DNA of 64,000 bases from Pontimicrobium sp. SW4 (GCF_039954625.1 NZ_CP157199.1:248001-312000), one strand, 5' to 3'; positions 53,442 through 62,190 are shown, numbered from the stretch's first letter. Program-made: numbers and translations. The notes: a model not told the origin generated them from the sequence alone.

Positions 53442-55223
53442 ATGAAGTTTATAATCTATATAAGTTGTTTCTTTTTATCAGTCACTGCATTTTCACAGAA
53501 TGATGAGGCTTTAGCTAAGAGCTATTTTGATAATGGTGAGTTTGAGAAAGCATTAATTTCTTATCAAAACCTATATCAAACTAAGAAAAATAACTTAAAC
53601 TACTTTTTTACAATTATTGAAATACATCAACAGTTAGAACAGTATGATTTAGCCGAACTTTTACTTAAAGAAAGAATAAATGGTCAAAGAGATGGACAAT
53701 TTCTTGTGGAGCTAGGTTATAATTTTCAGTTAAGAGGGAATCAAGATGAGGCTGAAAAGTATTATAGCGAAGCTATTTCTCAAATAGAAAACGAACCTGT
53801 GTTTGCTTATTTTGTTGCACGTCGTTTTGAAGTACATGCGCTTATTGATAAAGCTGCAATTGTTTACGAGAGAGCTATGGAATTGCGTCCTGAGTCAAAT
53901 TTTCACAATCAGTTAGCTCGTATTTATGGAGAACAAGGTGAGGTTGAAAAAATGTTCAATAGTTATGTCGACTTCATAGAAGTAAGCCCAACATTTGTAC
54001 ATCAAGCAAAACGGTTATTTAGTCAGTACATTACTGAAAATGGAAACGACGAGAATAATGAGTTTTTAAGAAAAGCATTTTTACGTAAGGCACAATTAAA
54101 CCCAGATATAATTTGGAATCAGTTGTTAAGTTGGTTATTTATTCAGCAAAGAGACTATAATAAAGCATTTGCACAAGAACGCGCTATTTTTAAAAGAGCA
54201 CCAGAGTCTTTAAGAGGTATTTTAGATTTAGCAAGAATTGCAATTGAGCAAGATGAGGTTGAAGTAGCAAATACTATTTTAAATTATGTTATCGAAAATG
54301 TGATGGAACCAACCATTGTGCTTGATGCTCACAAAGATTTGTTAGAAATTGAGGCGAAACACTCTTTAAAGGATAATTACATCTCCATAGACGAAAAGTA
54401 TAAAAGCTTATTGGAGCTCTATGGAAGAAATGTTCAAACCACTAATTTACAGTTGTCCTACGCTAAGTTTCTGGCTTTTTATTTTAACAAGCCAGAAGCA
54501 GCTATTGTCTTTTTAAAAGAAACGTTAAATAATAGAGTATCTAGAGTGCAAGAAGCTAGAGTTAAACTACTTTTAGGAGATATATTGATATTGCAAGAAA
54601 GGTTTAACGAAGCACTAATTTATTATTCTCAAATTCAAGTGAGTTTAAAAAATAGTATTATTTCGCAAGAAGCTAGGTTTCGAGTAGCAAAAGCAAGTTA
54701 TTATAAAGGCGACTTTAAATGGGCAGAATCTCAATTAAAAATTCTTAAATCATCCACATCGCAATTAATTGCTAATGATGCTTTAGACTTAAAGTTATTA
54801 ATATCAGATAATAAATATGACGACTCCACGCAAACCGCTTTAAAGTTGTATGCTAAGGCAGATTTATTGGCGTTTCAAAATAAAACCAATGAAGCTATTT
54901 CTAAGTTAGATGTAATTATTGCTAACCACAAAACGGAGTCTATTATGGATCAAGCTTTGTATAAGCAAGCTAGATTGTTTGAACAATTAAAAGACTACCC
55001 AAAAGCCGAAACTAATTACTTAGCAATTATTGAAGATTATCGTGAAGATATTTTAGCAGACGATGCGTATTACAGATTAGCTGAACTATACAGCAACCAA
55101 TTGGCACAACCAGAAAAGGCGAAAGAGTTTTACGAAAAAGTTATTTTCGATTATGCAGATAGTATCTTTTTTGTTGAAGCACGTAAGAAGTATAGAGCGC
55201 TGCGTGGTGATGCTATAAATTAA
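53442..55223 (+). CDS. Tetratricopeptide-repeat exported protein
   Basis: A 593-residue TPR protein. Signal peptide IIYISCFFLSVTAFSQ ends near residue 19. Repeats of about 34 residues run through the chain (SYFDNGEFEKALISYQNLYQ, QDEAEKYYSEAIS in part, DNYDDSTQTALKLY-like later). The last part KAETNYLAIIEDYREDILADDAYYRLAELY resembles the TolA/YbgF-like TPR tail. It is a periplasmic scaffold of unknown partner. The start is ATG 53442, not 53355, because the upstream frame runs through the terminator. A -7 match TATATTTA (7 of 8) is at 53427-53434. Confidence 0.85.
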   Translation: MKFIIYISCFFLSVTAFSQNDEALAKSYFDNGEFEKALISYQNLYQTKKNNLNYFFTIIEIHQQLEQYDLAELLLKERINGQRDGQFLVELGYNFQLRGNQDEAEKYYSEAISQIENEPVFAYFVARRFEVHALIDKAAIVYERAMELRPESNFHNQLARIYGEQGEVEKMFNSYVDFIEVSPTFVHQAKRLFSQYITENGNDENNEFLRKAFLRKAQLNPDIIWNQLLSWLFIQQRDYNKAFAQERAIFKRAPESLRGILDLARIAIEQDEVEVANTILNYVIENVMEPTIVLDAHKDLLEIEAKHSLKDNYISIDEKYKSLLELYGRNVQTTNLQLSYAKFLAFYFNKPEAAIVFLKETLNNRVSRVQEARVKLLLGDILILQERFNEALIYYSQIQVSLKNSIISQEARFRVAKASYYKGDFKWAESQLKILKSSTSQLIANDALDLKLLISDNKYDDSTQTALKLYAKADLLAFQNKTNEAISKLDVIIANHKTESIMDQALYKQARLFEQLKDYPKAETNYLAIIEDYREDILADDAYYRLAELYSNQLAQPEKAKEFYEKVIFDYADSIFFVEARKKYRALRGDAIN

Positions 55224-55227
55224 TAGT

Positions 55228-55743
55228 ATGCAAATAGCTGTAACAAACCGTTTAATCCTTACCGAAATAACCTTAGAGGATGCACCATTCATGTTAAAAC
55301 TCATGAATACACCTAACTGGATTAAATATATTGGTGACCGAAACGTGAAAACTGTTAATGACACTGAGGCATATCTTAAAAATGGCATTCTAAAAAGTTA
55401 TGCAAGAGTTGGCTATGGTTTCTATAAAGTTGTACAAAAATTAGAGCCTAATACTGCTATTGGTATTTGTGGTTTAGTGAAACGTGAAGAATTGGATATT
55501 CCAGATATTGGTTTTGGATTTTTACCAGAGCACGAAGGCAAAGGGTTTGGTTATGAATCTTCGGTTGCAGTTTTAGAGCAAGCGAAGAATAAGTTTTGTT
55601 TAGACAAAGTAGGCGCAATTACCTTAGAGTTAAATACAAATTCCATCAAACTTTTAGAAAAACTAGGCTTTTCTTTCGAAAAAAGAGTAAAACCCTTTGA
55701 TGATGATAAAGAACTTCTGTTCTTTGCAAAAGAATTACTTTAA
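55228..55743 (+). CDS. GNAT N-acetyltransferase (RimJ-like)
   Basis: A 171-residue acetyltransferase. It starts with NRLILTEITLEDAPFMLKLMN, the usual first strand and helix of RimJ/RimL-type proteins, and has the acetyl-CoA-binding region PDIGFGFLPEHEGKGFGYESS near residue 90 (variant of Q/RxxGxG/A) and LNTNSIKLLEKLGFSFEK near 135. Substrate unknown: a protein N-terminus, antibiotic or small molecule. It starts 4 bases after the TPR gene, so they are probably co-transcribed. Confidence 0.85.
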   Translation: MQIAVTNRLILTEITLEDAPFMLKLMNTPNWIKYIGDRNVKTVNDTEAYLKNGILKSYARVGYGFYKVVQKLEPNTAIGICGLVKREELDIPDIGFGFLPEHEGKGFGYESSVAVLEQAKNKFCLDKVGAITLELNTNSIKLLEKLGFSFEKRVKPFDDDKELLFFAKELL

Positions 55744-55744
55744 T

Positions 55745-55791
55745 TGTCATTCCTTTTGTCTCGAAATTTTCGGGAGCAGGAATTCACTTTA
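55745..55791. repeat. Palindromic intergenic repeat
   Basis: TGTCATTCC ... CTCGAAATTTTCGGGAG ... CAGGAATTCAC: the middle contains an inverted repeat (CTCGAAA/TTTCGGGAG with one mismatch) and the ends GTCATTCC and GGAATTCAC are related to those of the 2842-3000 cluster. It fills the gap between the GNAT and DUF4286 genes. Confidence 0.55.
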
Positions 55792-55799
55792 ATAATATT

Positions 55800-56123
55800 A
55801 TGATAATTTACAACGTAACCGTTAATGTAGATGAAAGTATTCATCAAGAATGGCTTAATTGGATTAAGCTTCATATCCCTCAAGTATTAGCTACGGGAAA
55901 ATTTATAGATGCAAAACTCACTAAAGTTTTAATTGACGAAGAAATGGGAGGTACAACCTATTCAGTACAGTATAAAGCTAAGTCTAGAGAAGCTTTAGAT
56001 AGTTACTATGCACATGATGCAGAGCGATTAAGAAGTGAAGGTTTAAAACAGTTTGCAGATAAAATGTTAGCTTTTAGAACAGAACTGGAAGTGATTGATG
56101 AGTATTCGGTAACATTTAATTAA
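55800..56123 (+). CDS. DUF4286 family protein
   Basis: A 107-residue protein of the DUF4286 group: IIYNVTVNVDESIHQEWLNW at the start (quoted in part), KFIDAKLTKVL near 35, GGTTYSVQYKAKS near 57 and LRSEGLKQFADKMLAFRTELEVI near 80. It has a ferredoxin-like fold pattern of beta-alpha-beta. Function unknown. It lies 9 bases before rsmA, so it may be co-transcribed with ribosome maturation. Confidence 0.85.
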   Translation: MIIYNVTVNVDESIHQEWLNWIKLHIPQVLATGKFIDAKLTKVLIDEEMGGTTYSVQYKAKSREALDSYYAHDAERLRSEGLKQFADKMLAFRTELEVIDEYSVTFN

Positions 56124-56132
56124 AATATATTT

Positions 56133-56912
56133 TTGACAGTAAAAGCTAAAAAACACCTAGGACAACATTTTTTGCGAGATGAAAATATCGCAGAAAAAAT
56201 AGCCAATACATTATCCTTAATAGGGTATGATGACGTATTGGAGATTGGACCAGGAATGGGTGTTCTTACCAAGTATTTACTTCAAAAAGATATTGCGACG
56301 TATGTTATTGAAATAGATTCAGAATCGGTTGAATATTTACAAGCAAACTTCTTGAATTTAGCACCAAGAATCATTGAACAAAACTTTTTAAAATATAATC
56401 TTAACGAAGTTTTTAAGGAATCGCAATTCGCTATTATTGGTAATTTTCCTTATAATATATCTACACAAATAGTTTTTAAAACGTTAGAAATGCGTCATCA
56501 AATTCCTGAGTTTTCAGGAATGTTTCAAAAAGAAGTAGCACAGCGTATTTGCGAAAAAGAAGGTAATAAAACTTATGGAATACTTTCAGTATTAACACAA
56601 GCTTTTTATGACGCTGAGTACTTATTTACAGTACCACCATCTGTGTTTAATCCACCCCCAAAAGTGGATTCTGGAGTACTCCGTTTAACTAGAAAAGAAA
56701 ATTTTGATTTGCCGTGTGATGAAACGTTTTTTTTTAGAGTGGTTAAAACTGCTTTTCAACAACGTCGAAAAACATTACGAAACAGTTTAAAAACCTTGAA
56801 TCTTTCCGATAATTTAAAAGCAAATGTTATATTTGGCAAACGTCCAGAACAATTAAGTGTTGATTCGTTTATTGAACTTACACAATTAATTGAAAGTGAT
56901 GTTGAATCATAA
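56133..56912 (+). CDS. rsmA: 16S rRNA dimethyladenosine transferase
   Basis: A 259-residue methyltransferase (KsgA) that dimethylates two adenines of the 3' end of 16S rRNA. Seen: [18 protein letters not shown] at the start, SAM motif [16 protein letters not shown] near 38, [15 protein letters not shown] (NxPY catalytic) near 110, and the basic C-terminal [13 protein letters not shown] near 215. It begins with TTG 56133; no ATG is near, and the N-terminus fits family starts closely. 9 bases after the DUF4286 gene. Confidence 0.95.
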   Translation: MTVKAKKHLGQHFLRDENIAEKIANTLSLIGYDDVLEIGPGMGVLTKYLLQKDIATYVIEIDSESVEYLQANFLNLAPRIIEQNFLKYNLNEVFKESQFAIIGNFPYNISTQIVFKTLEMRHQIPEFSGMFQKEVAQRICEKEGNKTYGILSVLTQAFYDAEYLFTVPPSVFNPPPKVDSGVLRLTRKENFDLPCDETFFFRVVKTAFQQRRKTLRNSLKTLNLSDNLKANVIFGKRPEQLSVDSFIELTQLIESDVES

Positions 56913-56928
56913 ATTAATTGTCGCGTAG

Positions 56929-56946
56929 ATAGCAGTCGAAGTATCT
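56929..56946. repeat. Short repeat fragment before mgtE
   Basis: ATAGCAGTCGAAGTATCTT just before the mgtE start matches the TCGAAGTATCT end of the repeat cluster at 2842-3000. It may be a trimmed copy of the same element. Confidence 0.4.
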
Positions 56947-56947
56947 T

Positions 56948-58318
56948 ATGTCAGAAGAAACCGAAAACATACAGTTTCAACTCACTGATGAACTCATTGA
57001 AAATGTTGAACAGCTTATCGCAGAAAAAAGCGATAAAAAGTTACAACTATTATTAAATGAATTTCATTATGCTGATGTTGCTGAAATTCTTGACGAACTT
57101 GATCAAGAAGCAGCAGTGTATGTGATTAAGTTATTAGATTCTGAAACCACTTCAGATATCTTAATGGAACTCGATGAAGATATTCGAGAAAAAGTACTCC
57201 AAAATTTATCGGCTAAAGAAATTGCTGAAGAAATTGAAGAGCTAGATACCGATGATGCTGCCGATATGATTTCTGAACTTCCAGAAGAACGTCAGGAAGA
57301 AGTAATTTCTAAAATTGAAGACGAAGAGCATAAAGCGGAGATTGAAGAACTTTTAGCTTATGACGAGGATACAGCTGGTGGACTTATGGCGAAAGAACTT
57401 GTAAAAGTTTATGAAACCTGGACGGTTGCTGGTTGCATGCGTCGTATTAGAGGTCAAGCCAAAGATGTGACTCGCGTGCACTCTATTTATGTTGTAGACA
57501 AACAAGAAAGACTTATTGGTCGTTTGTCTTTAAAAGATTTAATTGTTGCTAAAAGCGATCAAAAAATTGTTGAAATATCTAACTCAAATGTCGATTCCGT
57601 AAATGTAAATGAAGAAGCGGAAGAAGTAGTAAGAATAATGTCTAAATACGACTTGGAAGCTATTCCTGTTGTAGATAATGACCAAATTTTACTAGGAAGA
57701 ATTACTATCGATGACGTTGTAGATGTCATGAAAGAGGAAGCGGATAAAGATTACCAATTAGCAGCAGGTATTACCCAAGATGTAGAGGCAGATGATAGTA
57801 TTTTTGAGCTTACTAGAGCAAGATTACCTTGGCTTTTTTTAGGTTTGGTAGGAGGTGTTGGTGCATTTTTAATTATGGAAGGTTTTCAAAAAGCTTTCGA
57901 TACCTATAAAGTACTTTTCTTTTTTACACCATTAATTGCGGCTATGGCTGGAAATGTTGGTGTGCAATCAAGTGCAATTATTGTTCAGGGTTTAGCTAAT
58001 GACGATGTTAAAGGCAGTATTAATAACCGCTTAATAAAAGAGATGCTTTTAGCGGCACTTAACGGTGTTATTTTAGCGCTATTTTTATTTTTATTTGTAT
58101 GGCTGTATGAGCATGATATTACTACAGCTTTAGCTATTTCTGTTTCTCTTGTCGCTGTCATTATTATTGCTGGTTTAATAGGAACATTTATTCCTTTATT
58201 TTTAGACAAAAGAGGTATAGATCCTGCTATTGCAACTGGCCCTTTTATTACTACAAGTAATGATATTTTTGGAATCTTAATTTATTTTTGGATTGCAAAA
58301 TTCATTCTTAATATATAG
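56948..58318 (+). CDS. mgtE: Magnesium transporter MgtE
   Basis: A 456-residue Mg2+ channel. The N domain (about 1-130) is acidic (ELDTDDAADMISELPEER), two CBS domains cover about 135-255 (VAGCMRRIRGQAKDVTRVHSIYV in part and DLEAIPVVDNDQILLGRITIDDV in part), then a plug helix and five membrane segments from about 290, including PLIAAMAGNVGVQSSAI (the pore motif) near 325. These domains sense cytoplasmic Mg2+ and close the pore when it is high. No M-box RNA is visible upstream. Confidence 0.94.
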   Translation: MSEETENIQFQLTDELIENVEQLIAEKSDKKLQLLLNEFHYADVAEILDELDQEAAVYVIKLLDSETTSDILMELDEDIREKVLQNLSAKEIAEEIEELDTDDAADMISELPEERQEEVISKIEDEEHKAEIEELLAYDEDTAGGLMAKELVKVYETWTVAGCMRRIRGQAKDVTRVHSIYVVDKQERLIGRLSLKDLIVAKSDQKIVEISNSNVDSVNVNEEAEEVVRIMSKYDLEAIPVVDNDQILLGRITIDDVVDVMKEEADKDYQLAAGITQDVEADDSIFELTRARLPWLFLGLVGGVGAFLIMEGFQKAFDTYKVLFFFTPLIAAMAGNVGVQSSAIIVQGLANDDVKGSINNRLIKEMLLAALNGVILALFLFLFVWLYEHDITTALAISVSLVAVIIIAGLIGTFIPLFLDKRGIDPAIATGPFITTSNDIFGILIYFWIAKFILNI

Positions 58319-58343
58319 TAATCTTCATAATTAATTCTATTTT

Positions 58344-58709
58344 ATGAAATCAATAAATATCTCTGAAAAATTCAACAAATTCTCTAAAAATTGGCATCCA
58401 CATCAAATTGCAATTGTTGACAATATGCAAGTCATTTTAGCTAAGTTAAAAGGTGAGTTTGTATGGCATAGTCACGATGATGAAGATGAGTTATTTCAGG
58501 TTATAAAAGGCACACTTTATATGCAATTTAGAGATAGAACAGAAGTTGTAAGTGAAGGAGAAATTATTGTAATTCCTAAAGGTGTGGAGCATAATCCTTG
58601 TACTAAAAATGATGAGGAAGTACATGTATTATTGTTTGAAAAACTATCAACAGCACATACAGGAAAGGTTATAGACGAAAAAACACAAACGCATTATCCT
58701 AAAATCTAG
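58344..58709 (+). CDS. Cupin-domain protein
   Basis: A 121-residue single-domain cupin. Motif 1 is WHSHDDEDELFQVIKG near residue 39 (His, His, Glu metal ligands) and motif 2 is IPKGVEHNPC near 80 (His). The metal site looks complete, so it may bind Fe, Mn or Zn. Homologues range from isomerases to ligand-binding proteins; substrate unknown. The next gene starts on the base after its stop, so the two are co-translated. Confidence 0.85.
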   Translation: MKSINISEKFNKFSKNWHPHQIAIVDNMQVILAKLKGEFVWHSHDDEDELFQVIKGTLYMQFRDRTEVVSEGEIIVIPKGVEHNPCTKNDEEVHVLLFEKLSTAHTGKVIDEKTQTHYPKI

Positions 58710-59645
58710 ATGAAAATTCTTCACCTCGATACCAATCATTCTTTATTAATCAATCAACTAAATGATTTAGGTTTTATAAATCACGAGGATTATAAATCTT
58801 CAAAAGAAGACATTGAAACAAAAATCCATGAGTATGATGGAATTATTATTAGAAGCAGATTCACGATAGATAAAGAGTTCTTAGATAATGCAACCAATCT
58901 TAAATTTATTGGAAGAGTAGGAGCTGGACTTGAAAATATTGATTGCGGTTATGCCGAATCAAAAGATGTTTATCTTATTTCTGCGCCTGAAGGAAACCGA
59001 AACGCTGTTGGTGAACATGCTTTAGGAATGTTACTTTCGTTGTTTAATAAACTCAATAAAGCAGATAAAGAAGTAAGGCAAGGTAAATGGTTGCGAGAAG
59101 ACAATAGAGGTATTGAACTAGACGGAAAAACGGTTGGATTGATTGGTTATGGCAATATGGGAAAAGCTTTCGCTAAAAAACTAAGAGGCTTTGAGGTTGA
59201 GGTGTTGTGTTATGACATTAAACCCAATGTTGGAGATGAAAATGCAAAGCAAGTAACGCTTCAAGAACTTCAAGACAAAGCAGATGTGCTTAGTCTACAT
59301 ACACCACAAACACCTTTGACTACAAAAATGGTGAATGAAGCTTTTGTTAATCAATTTAAAAAATCGTTTTGGTTAATTAACACAGCAAGAGGTAAGAGCG
59401 TTGTGACCTCAGATTTAGTTGAAGCATTAAAATCTGGCAAAATATTAGGAGCAGGGTTAGATGTTTTGGAGTATGAAAAAGCGTCATTTGAGAATTTGTT
59501 TTCTTCTGAAATGCTTCAAGCTTTCCAATATTTAATACAATCTGAAAATGTTTTACTCACACCTCATGTAGCAGGTTGGACTATTGAGAGTAAAGAAAAG
59601 TTAGCACAAACCATTGTAGATAGAATAAAGCAAAGATTTTGCTAA
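58710..59645 (+). CDS. D-2-hydroxyacid dehydrogenase (phosphoglycerate dehydrogenase-like)
   Basis: A 311-residue D-isomer-specific dehydrogenase. Seen: IIIRSRFTIDKEFL near residue 47, GRVGAGLENID near 70, the NAD-binding GLIGYGNMGKAFAKKL near 140, catalytic Arg in INTARGKSV near 228 and catalytic His in LTPHVAGWT near 288. It lacks the C-terminal ACT domain of classical SerA, so it may reduce other 2-oxoacids. Directly follows the cupin gene. Confidence 0.88.
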   Translation: MKILHLDTNHSLLINQLNDLGFINHEDYKSSKEDIETKIHEYDGIIIRSRFTIDKEFLDNATNLKFIGRVGAGLENIDCGYAESKDVYLISAPEGNRNAVGEHALGMLLSLFNKLNKADKEVRQGKWLREDNRGIELDGKTVGLIGYGNMGKAFAKKLRGFEVEVLCYDIKPNVGDENAKQVTLQELQDKADVLSLHTPQTPLTTKMVNEAFVNQFKKSFWLINTARGKSVVTSDLVEALKSGKILGAGLDVLEYEKASFENLFSSEMLQAFQYLIQSENVLLTPHVAGWTIESKEKLAQTIVDRIKQRFC

Positions 59646-59654
59646 ATTTAAAGC

Positions 59655-60065
59655 ATGAAGAAAACGATTCTTGTTTTTACGCTGCTTATTCTAGCTATAT
59701 TTCTATTGTTTCAACTTAGTAAATATGCAATGATATCTGGTAATTTAAACCTTGAAATTACGATTGCCGTTATTGCCATAGTTTTCTTTTTTGTTGGTGT
59801 GTATCTCAACAAAAAGAGTCTTCATAAAAGGAAAGTTACTTCAACCGAAATTAACCATCAAAAGATTCAAGATTTAGAAATTAGTAATCGAGAATATGAA
59901 GTACTTCAGGCCATCTCTGAAGGATTATCAAATAAAGAAATAGCTGAAAAATTATTTCTCTCAGAAAGTACTATAAAAACTCATGTCTCAAATCTTTTAG
60001 TAAAGCTAAACGCAAAAAGACGTACACAAGCCATTCAAATTGCTAAAGCATATCAAATTATTTAA
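59655..60065 (+). CDS. Membrane-anchored LuxR-type HTH regulator
   Basis: A 136-residue protein with two N-terminal hydrophobic segments (residues about 4-22 and 34-52) and a C-terminal LuxR/GerE helix-turn-helix (SNREYEVLQAISEGLSNKEI, ESTIKTHVSNLLVKL). There is no receiver or autoinducer domain, so DNA binding is tethered to the membrane and the signal must come through the short membrane part or a partner. It sits just before two repeated 12-mers at 60082-60115 and a DUF4199 membrane gene, a pairing seen in the family. Confidence 0.87.
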   Translation: MKKTILVFTLLILAIFLLFQLSKYAMISGNLNLEITIAVIAIVFFFVGVYLNKKSLHKRKVTSTEINHQKIQDLEISNREYEVLQAISEGLSNKEIAEKLFLSESTIKTHVSNLLVKLNAKRRTQAIQIAKAYQII

Positions 60066-60072
60066 AAATGGT

Positions 60073-60115
60073 TACTTTTAGACTAAAGTATGATTATTTT
60101 GGCACTAAAGTATGA
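60073..60115. promoter_or_regulatory. Tandem 12-mers ahead of the DUF4199 gene
   Basis: ACTAAAGTATGA occurs at 60082-60093 and again, identical, at 60104-60115, 22 bases apart (two helical turns). The first copy is also the right half of TACTTT-N6-AAAGTA (60073-60090). This looks like a pair of operator sites, most simply for the LuxR-type regulator encoded just upstream. Confidence 0.45.
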
Positions 60116-60171
60116 CTCAAAAAAGGATGTCTTCTTCTACTTTTGAATCATAATTTTTTAAATTCAAAAAG

Positions 60172-60681
60172 ATGAAAAAAACAGTTTTAAAATATGGCTC
60201 TTATGGACTTTTAACAGGAGTTGTATTATTTTTAGTTTCAATTTTAGTAACCAAAAGCCTTGATTATTCATTACAAGAAATTTTAGGCTATGTTACCATG
60301 GTTGCAACATTATCCTTTATATTTTTCGGAATTAAACATTACAGAGACAAGGTAAATAATGGTGTTGTTAGCTTTGGAAAATCGTTATTGATTGGCTTGC
60401 TAATTTCTGCACTTGTTGGAGTGGGAGTTGCTATAGCAGATTATATTTATACAACAGTTGTAAATCCTGATTTTGCTCAAGAATACTTAGATAGAACCAT
60501 TGCGATTTTAGAAACAGAGTATTCTGGTGCCGAACTTGAAGCCAAAAAGGCAGAACTCACTCAGCAAATGAAGGATTACGGAGGCTCAGGCTTTATGGCT
60601 ACATTAATGTTTGTAACAGTCGTAATCATTGGATTTATAATTTCATTAATTTCAGGGCTAATCCTTCAACGAAAAAACTAA
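60172..60681 (+). CDS. DUF4199 membrane protein
   Basis: A 169-residue inner-membrane protein with four hydrophobic segments (about 8-27, 36-56, 71-92 and 146-166) and an acidic loop between the third and fourth (LETEYSGAELEAKKAELTQQ). This pattern matches DUF4199. Function unknown. It lies behind the repeated 12-mers and 6 bases before the DUF1801 gene. Confidence 0.82.
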   Translation: MKKTVLKYGSYGLLTGVVLFLVSILVTKSLDYSLQEILGYVTMVATLSFIFFGIKHYRDKVNNGVVSFGKSLLIGLLISALVGVGVAIADYIYTTVVNPDFAQEYLDRTIAILETEYSGAELEAKKAELTQQMKDYGGSGFMATLMFVTVVIIGFIISLISGLILQRKN

Positions 60682-60686
60682 ATATT

Positions 60687-61142
60687 ATGCAGTATAAAGC
60701 AACATCACCAGAAGACTACATAAGCCAAATTCCTAAAGAAAGACAAGAAGCAATGAAAAAGCTTCGTAAAGTTATTCAAGATAATTTACCAAAAGGATTT
60801 GAAGAAGGAATGAATTATAACATGATTGGTTATTATGTTCCACATTCAATTTACCCAAACGGTTATCACTGTGATACAAAACTACCATTGCCATTTATGA
60901 ATATTGCTTCACAGAAAAATTTTGTAGCTGTGTATCACATGGGAATGTATGCAAAAAAAGAAATATTAGATTGGTTTACATCTGAATACCCAAAGCATTG
61001 TAAATACAAATTAGATATGGGGAAAAGCTGTGTTCGATTTAAAAAAATTGAAGACATTCCATATGAGCTAATAGGTCAGCTAACGGCTAAGATGTCAGCT
61101 GATGAATGGATTCAAGTATATGAAAGTGCTTTTAAGAGATAA
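60687..61142 (+). CDS. DUF1801 (YdhG-like) protein
   Basis: A 151-residue cytoplasmic protein of the DUF1801 group, with YISQIPKERQEAMKKLRKVI near residue 11, KGFEEGMNYNMIGYYVP near 36 and MGKSCVRFKKIEDIP near 111. Related proteins in other bacteria have been proposed to bind iron (frataxin-like fold). The real function is open. It shares a transcript with DUF4199 (5-base gap). Confidence 0.82.
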   Translation: MQYKATSPEDYISQIPKERQEAMKKLRKVIQDNLPKGFEEGMNYNMIGYYVPHSIYPNGYHCDTKLPLPFMNIASQKNFVAVYHMGMYAKKEILDWFTSEYPKHCKYKLDMGKSCVRFKKIEDIPYELIGQLTAKMSADEWIQVYESAFKR

Positions 61143-61193
61143 TTCCTAAACTTGTAACAAAATTTTAAACCTAAAGACTAATATATTAAAGAG

Positions 61194-61580
61194 ATGAAAA
61201 AAAGAGTAACTGGAATAGGAGGTTTGTTTTTTAAGACTACAGACCCAAAAGCATCTAAAGAATGGTACAAAAAACACTTAGGATTTAATACAGATGATTA
61301 CGGTTGTACCTTTTGGTGGAAAGACAAAGATGGGAATGATTGCTCAACGCAGTGGAGTCCGTTTGCACAAGACACCAAATATTATGAACCTTCTAAGAAA
61401 GATTTCATGTTTAATTATCGCGTTGAAAATTTACATGAACTAATGGCTGTTTTAAAGGAAGAAGGCGTCACTATTATTGGAGATATTCAAGAATATGACT
61501 ACGGAAAGTTTGGATACATTATGGACAACGACGGAAATAAAATTGAACTATGGGAGCCTGTAGACAAGGCATTTCAATAA
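61194..61580 (+). CDS. VOC-fold protein
   Basis: A 128-residue VOC-superfamily protein: RVTGIGGLFFKTTDPKASKEWYKKHLGF at the start (in part KTTDPKASKEWYKKHLGF), a middle SKKDFMFNYRVENLHELMAVL near 77 and the closing DNDGNKIELWEP near 111, with the Glu metal ligand. Usual metal residues are only partly present. Unrelated in sequence to the VOC protein at 1821-2234. Substrate unknown. Confidence 0.8.
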   Translation: MKKRVTGIGGLFFKTTDPKASKEWYKKHLGFNTDDYGCTFWWKDKDGNDCSTQWSPFAQDTKYYEPSKKDFMFNYRVENLHELMAVLKEEGVTIIGDIQEYDYGKFGYIMDNDGNKIELWEPVDKAFQ

Positions 61581-61633
61581 ACAAAAAGACTCTAAACAAG
61601 GAAAAAATTACAGCTAACCAACCTTTATTTTAG

Positions 61634-61641
61634 TATATTTA
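61634..61641 (+). promoter_or_regulatory. Promoter -7-like element (TATATTTA)
   Basis: Seven of eight bases match TAnnTTTG, 24 bases before the ATG at 61666. The position is typical but the last base differs. Confidence 0.35.
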
Positions 61642-61665
61642 TATATCTAACCAAAATTATTTAAA

Positions 61666-62133
61666 ATGTCAGATGAAAAAAATTTAGGCGACGATCTTAA
61701 CGATATGTTAGGCGACGCAAAAGAAAAAGCTAGTGAATTTGCTAATGAAGCTAAAGAAGCTCTAGGTGATGCTAAGGAGAAAGCAAGTGAATTTGCCGAT
61801 GGCGCAAAAGAAAGCGCTAAAGAATTTGCAAGTGGTGCTAAAGAAGCATTTAATGATGTTACAGCTGGAGATAATAAAAAAATACTAGCTGGAATTTTAG
61901 GTATTATCCTTGGTGGATTAGGCGTCCATAAGTTTATTTTAGGTTATAATAAAGAAGGTGGTATATTACTGGGTGTTTGGCTACTTGGAGCTATCCTATC
62001 TTGTGTTGGGATTGGACTTTTATTAATATGGATCCCTGGAGTTATTGGATTAATTGAAGGTATCATCTATCTCACAAAATCAGATGAAGAATTTTATAAT
62101 ACGTATCAAGTAGGAAAAAAACCTTGGTTCTAA
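61666..62133 (+). CDS. TM2-domain protein with LEA-like repeats
   Basis: A 155-residue protein. Residues 10-65 are an amphipathic repeat region: LGDAKEKASEFANEAKEA is repeated as LGDAKEKASEFADGAKES and then in shorter form (AKEFASGAKEAFND), rich in Ala, Lys and Glu, as in LEA or YtxH-like helices. A TM2 domain follows: GILGIILGGLGVHKFILGYNKEG near 75, then two membrane segments with a GIGLLLIWIPGVIGLIEGI loop and a short tail ending KKPWF. Combination is known for stress-type membrane proteins; function not known. Confidence 0.82.
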   Translation: MSDEKNLGDDLNDMLGDAKEKASEFANEAKEALGDAKEKASEFADGAKESAKEFASGAKEAFNDVTAGDNKKILAGILGIILGGLGVHKFILGYNKEGGILLGVWLLGAILSCVGIGLLLIWIPGVIGLIEGIIYLTKSDEEFYNTYQVGKKPWF

Positions 62134-62144
62134 AATCATAATTT

Positions 62145-62176
62145 AAAGATCGGAATATTGTTTTCGATCTTTTTTT
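62145..62176 (+). terminator. Terminator after the TM2 gene
   Basis: AAAGATCG (62145-62152) pairs with CGATCTTT (62165-62172) with a 12-base loop and a T run after it. It isolates the TM2 gene from the arsR cluster. Confidence 0.75.
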
Positions 62177-62190
62177 AATTATTTAATATC

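Noticed and set aside
56128..56135. TATTTTTG promoter match at the rsmA start
   Set aside because: The match includes the TTG start codon itself, so a promoter there could not yield a usable rsmA message from that start.
56913..56947. M-box magnesium riboswitch before mgtE
   Set aside because: Only 35 bases separate rsmA and mgtE, and these carry a repeat fragment.
60099..60117. TTGGCAC sigma-54-like box before the DUF4199 gene
   Set aside because: The -24 half is good, but there is no GC at the -12 position and no activator gene nearby; the stretch is better explained by the repeated 12-mers.
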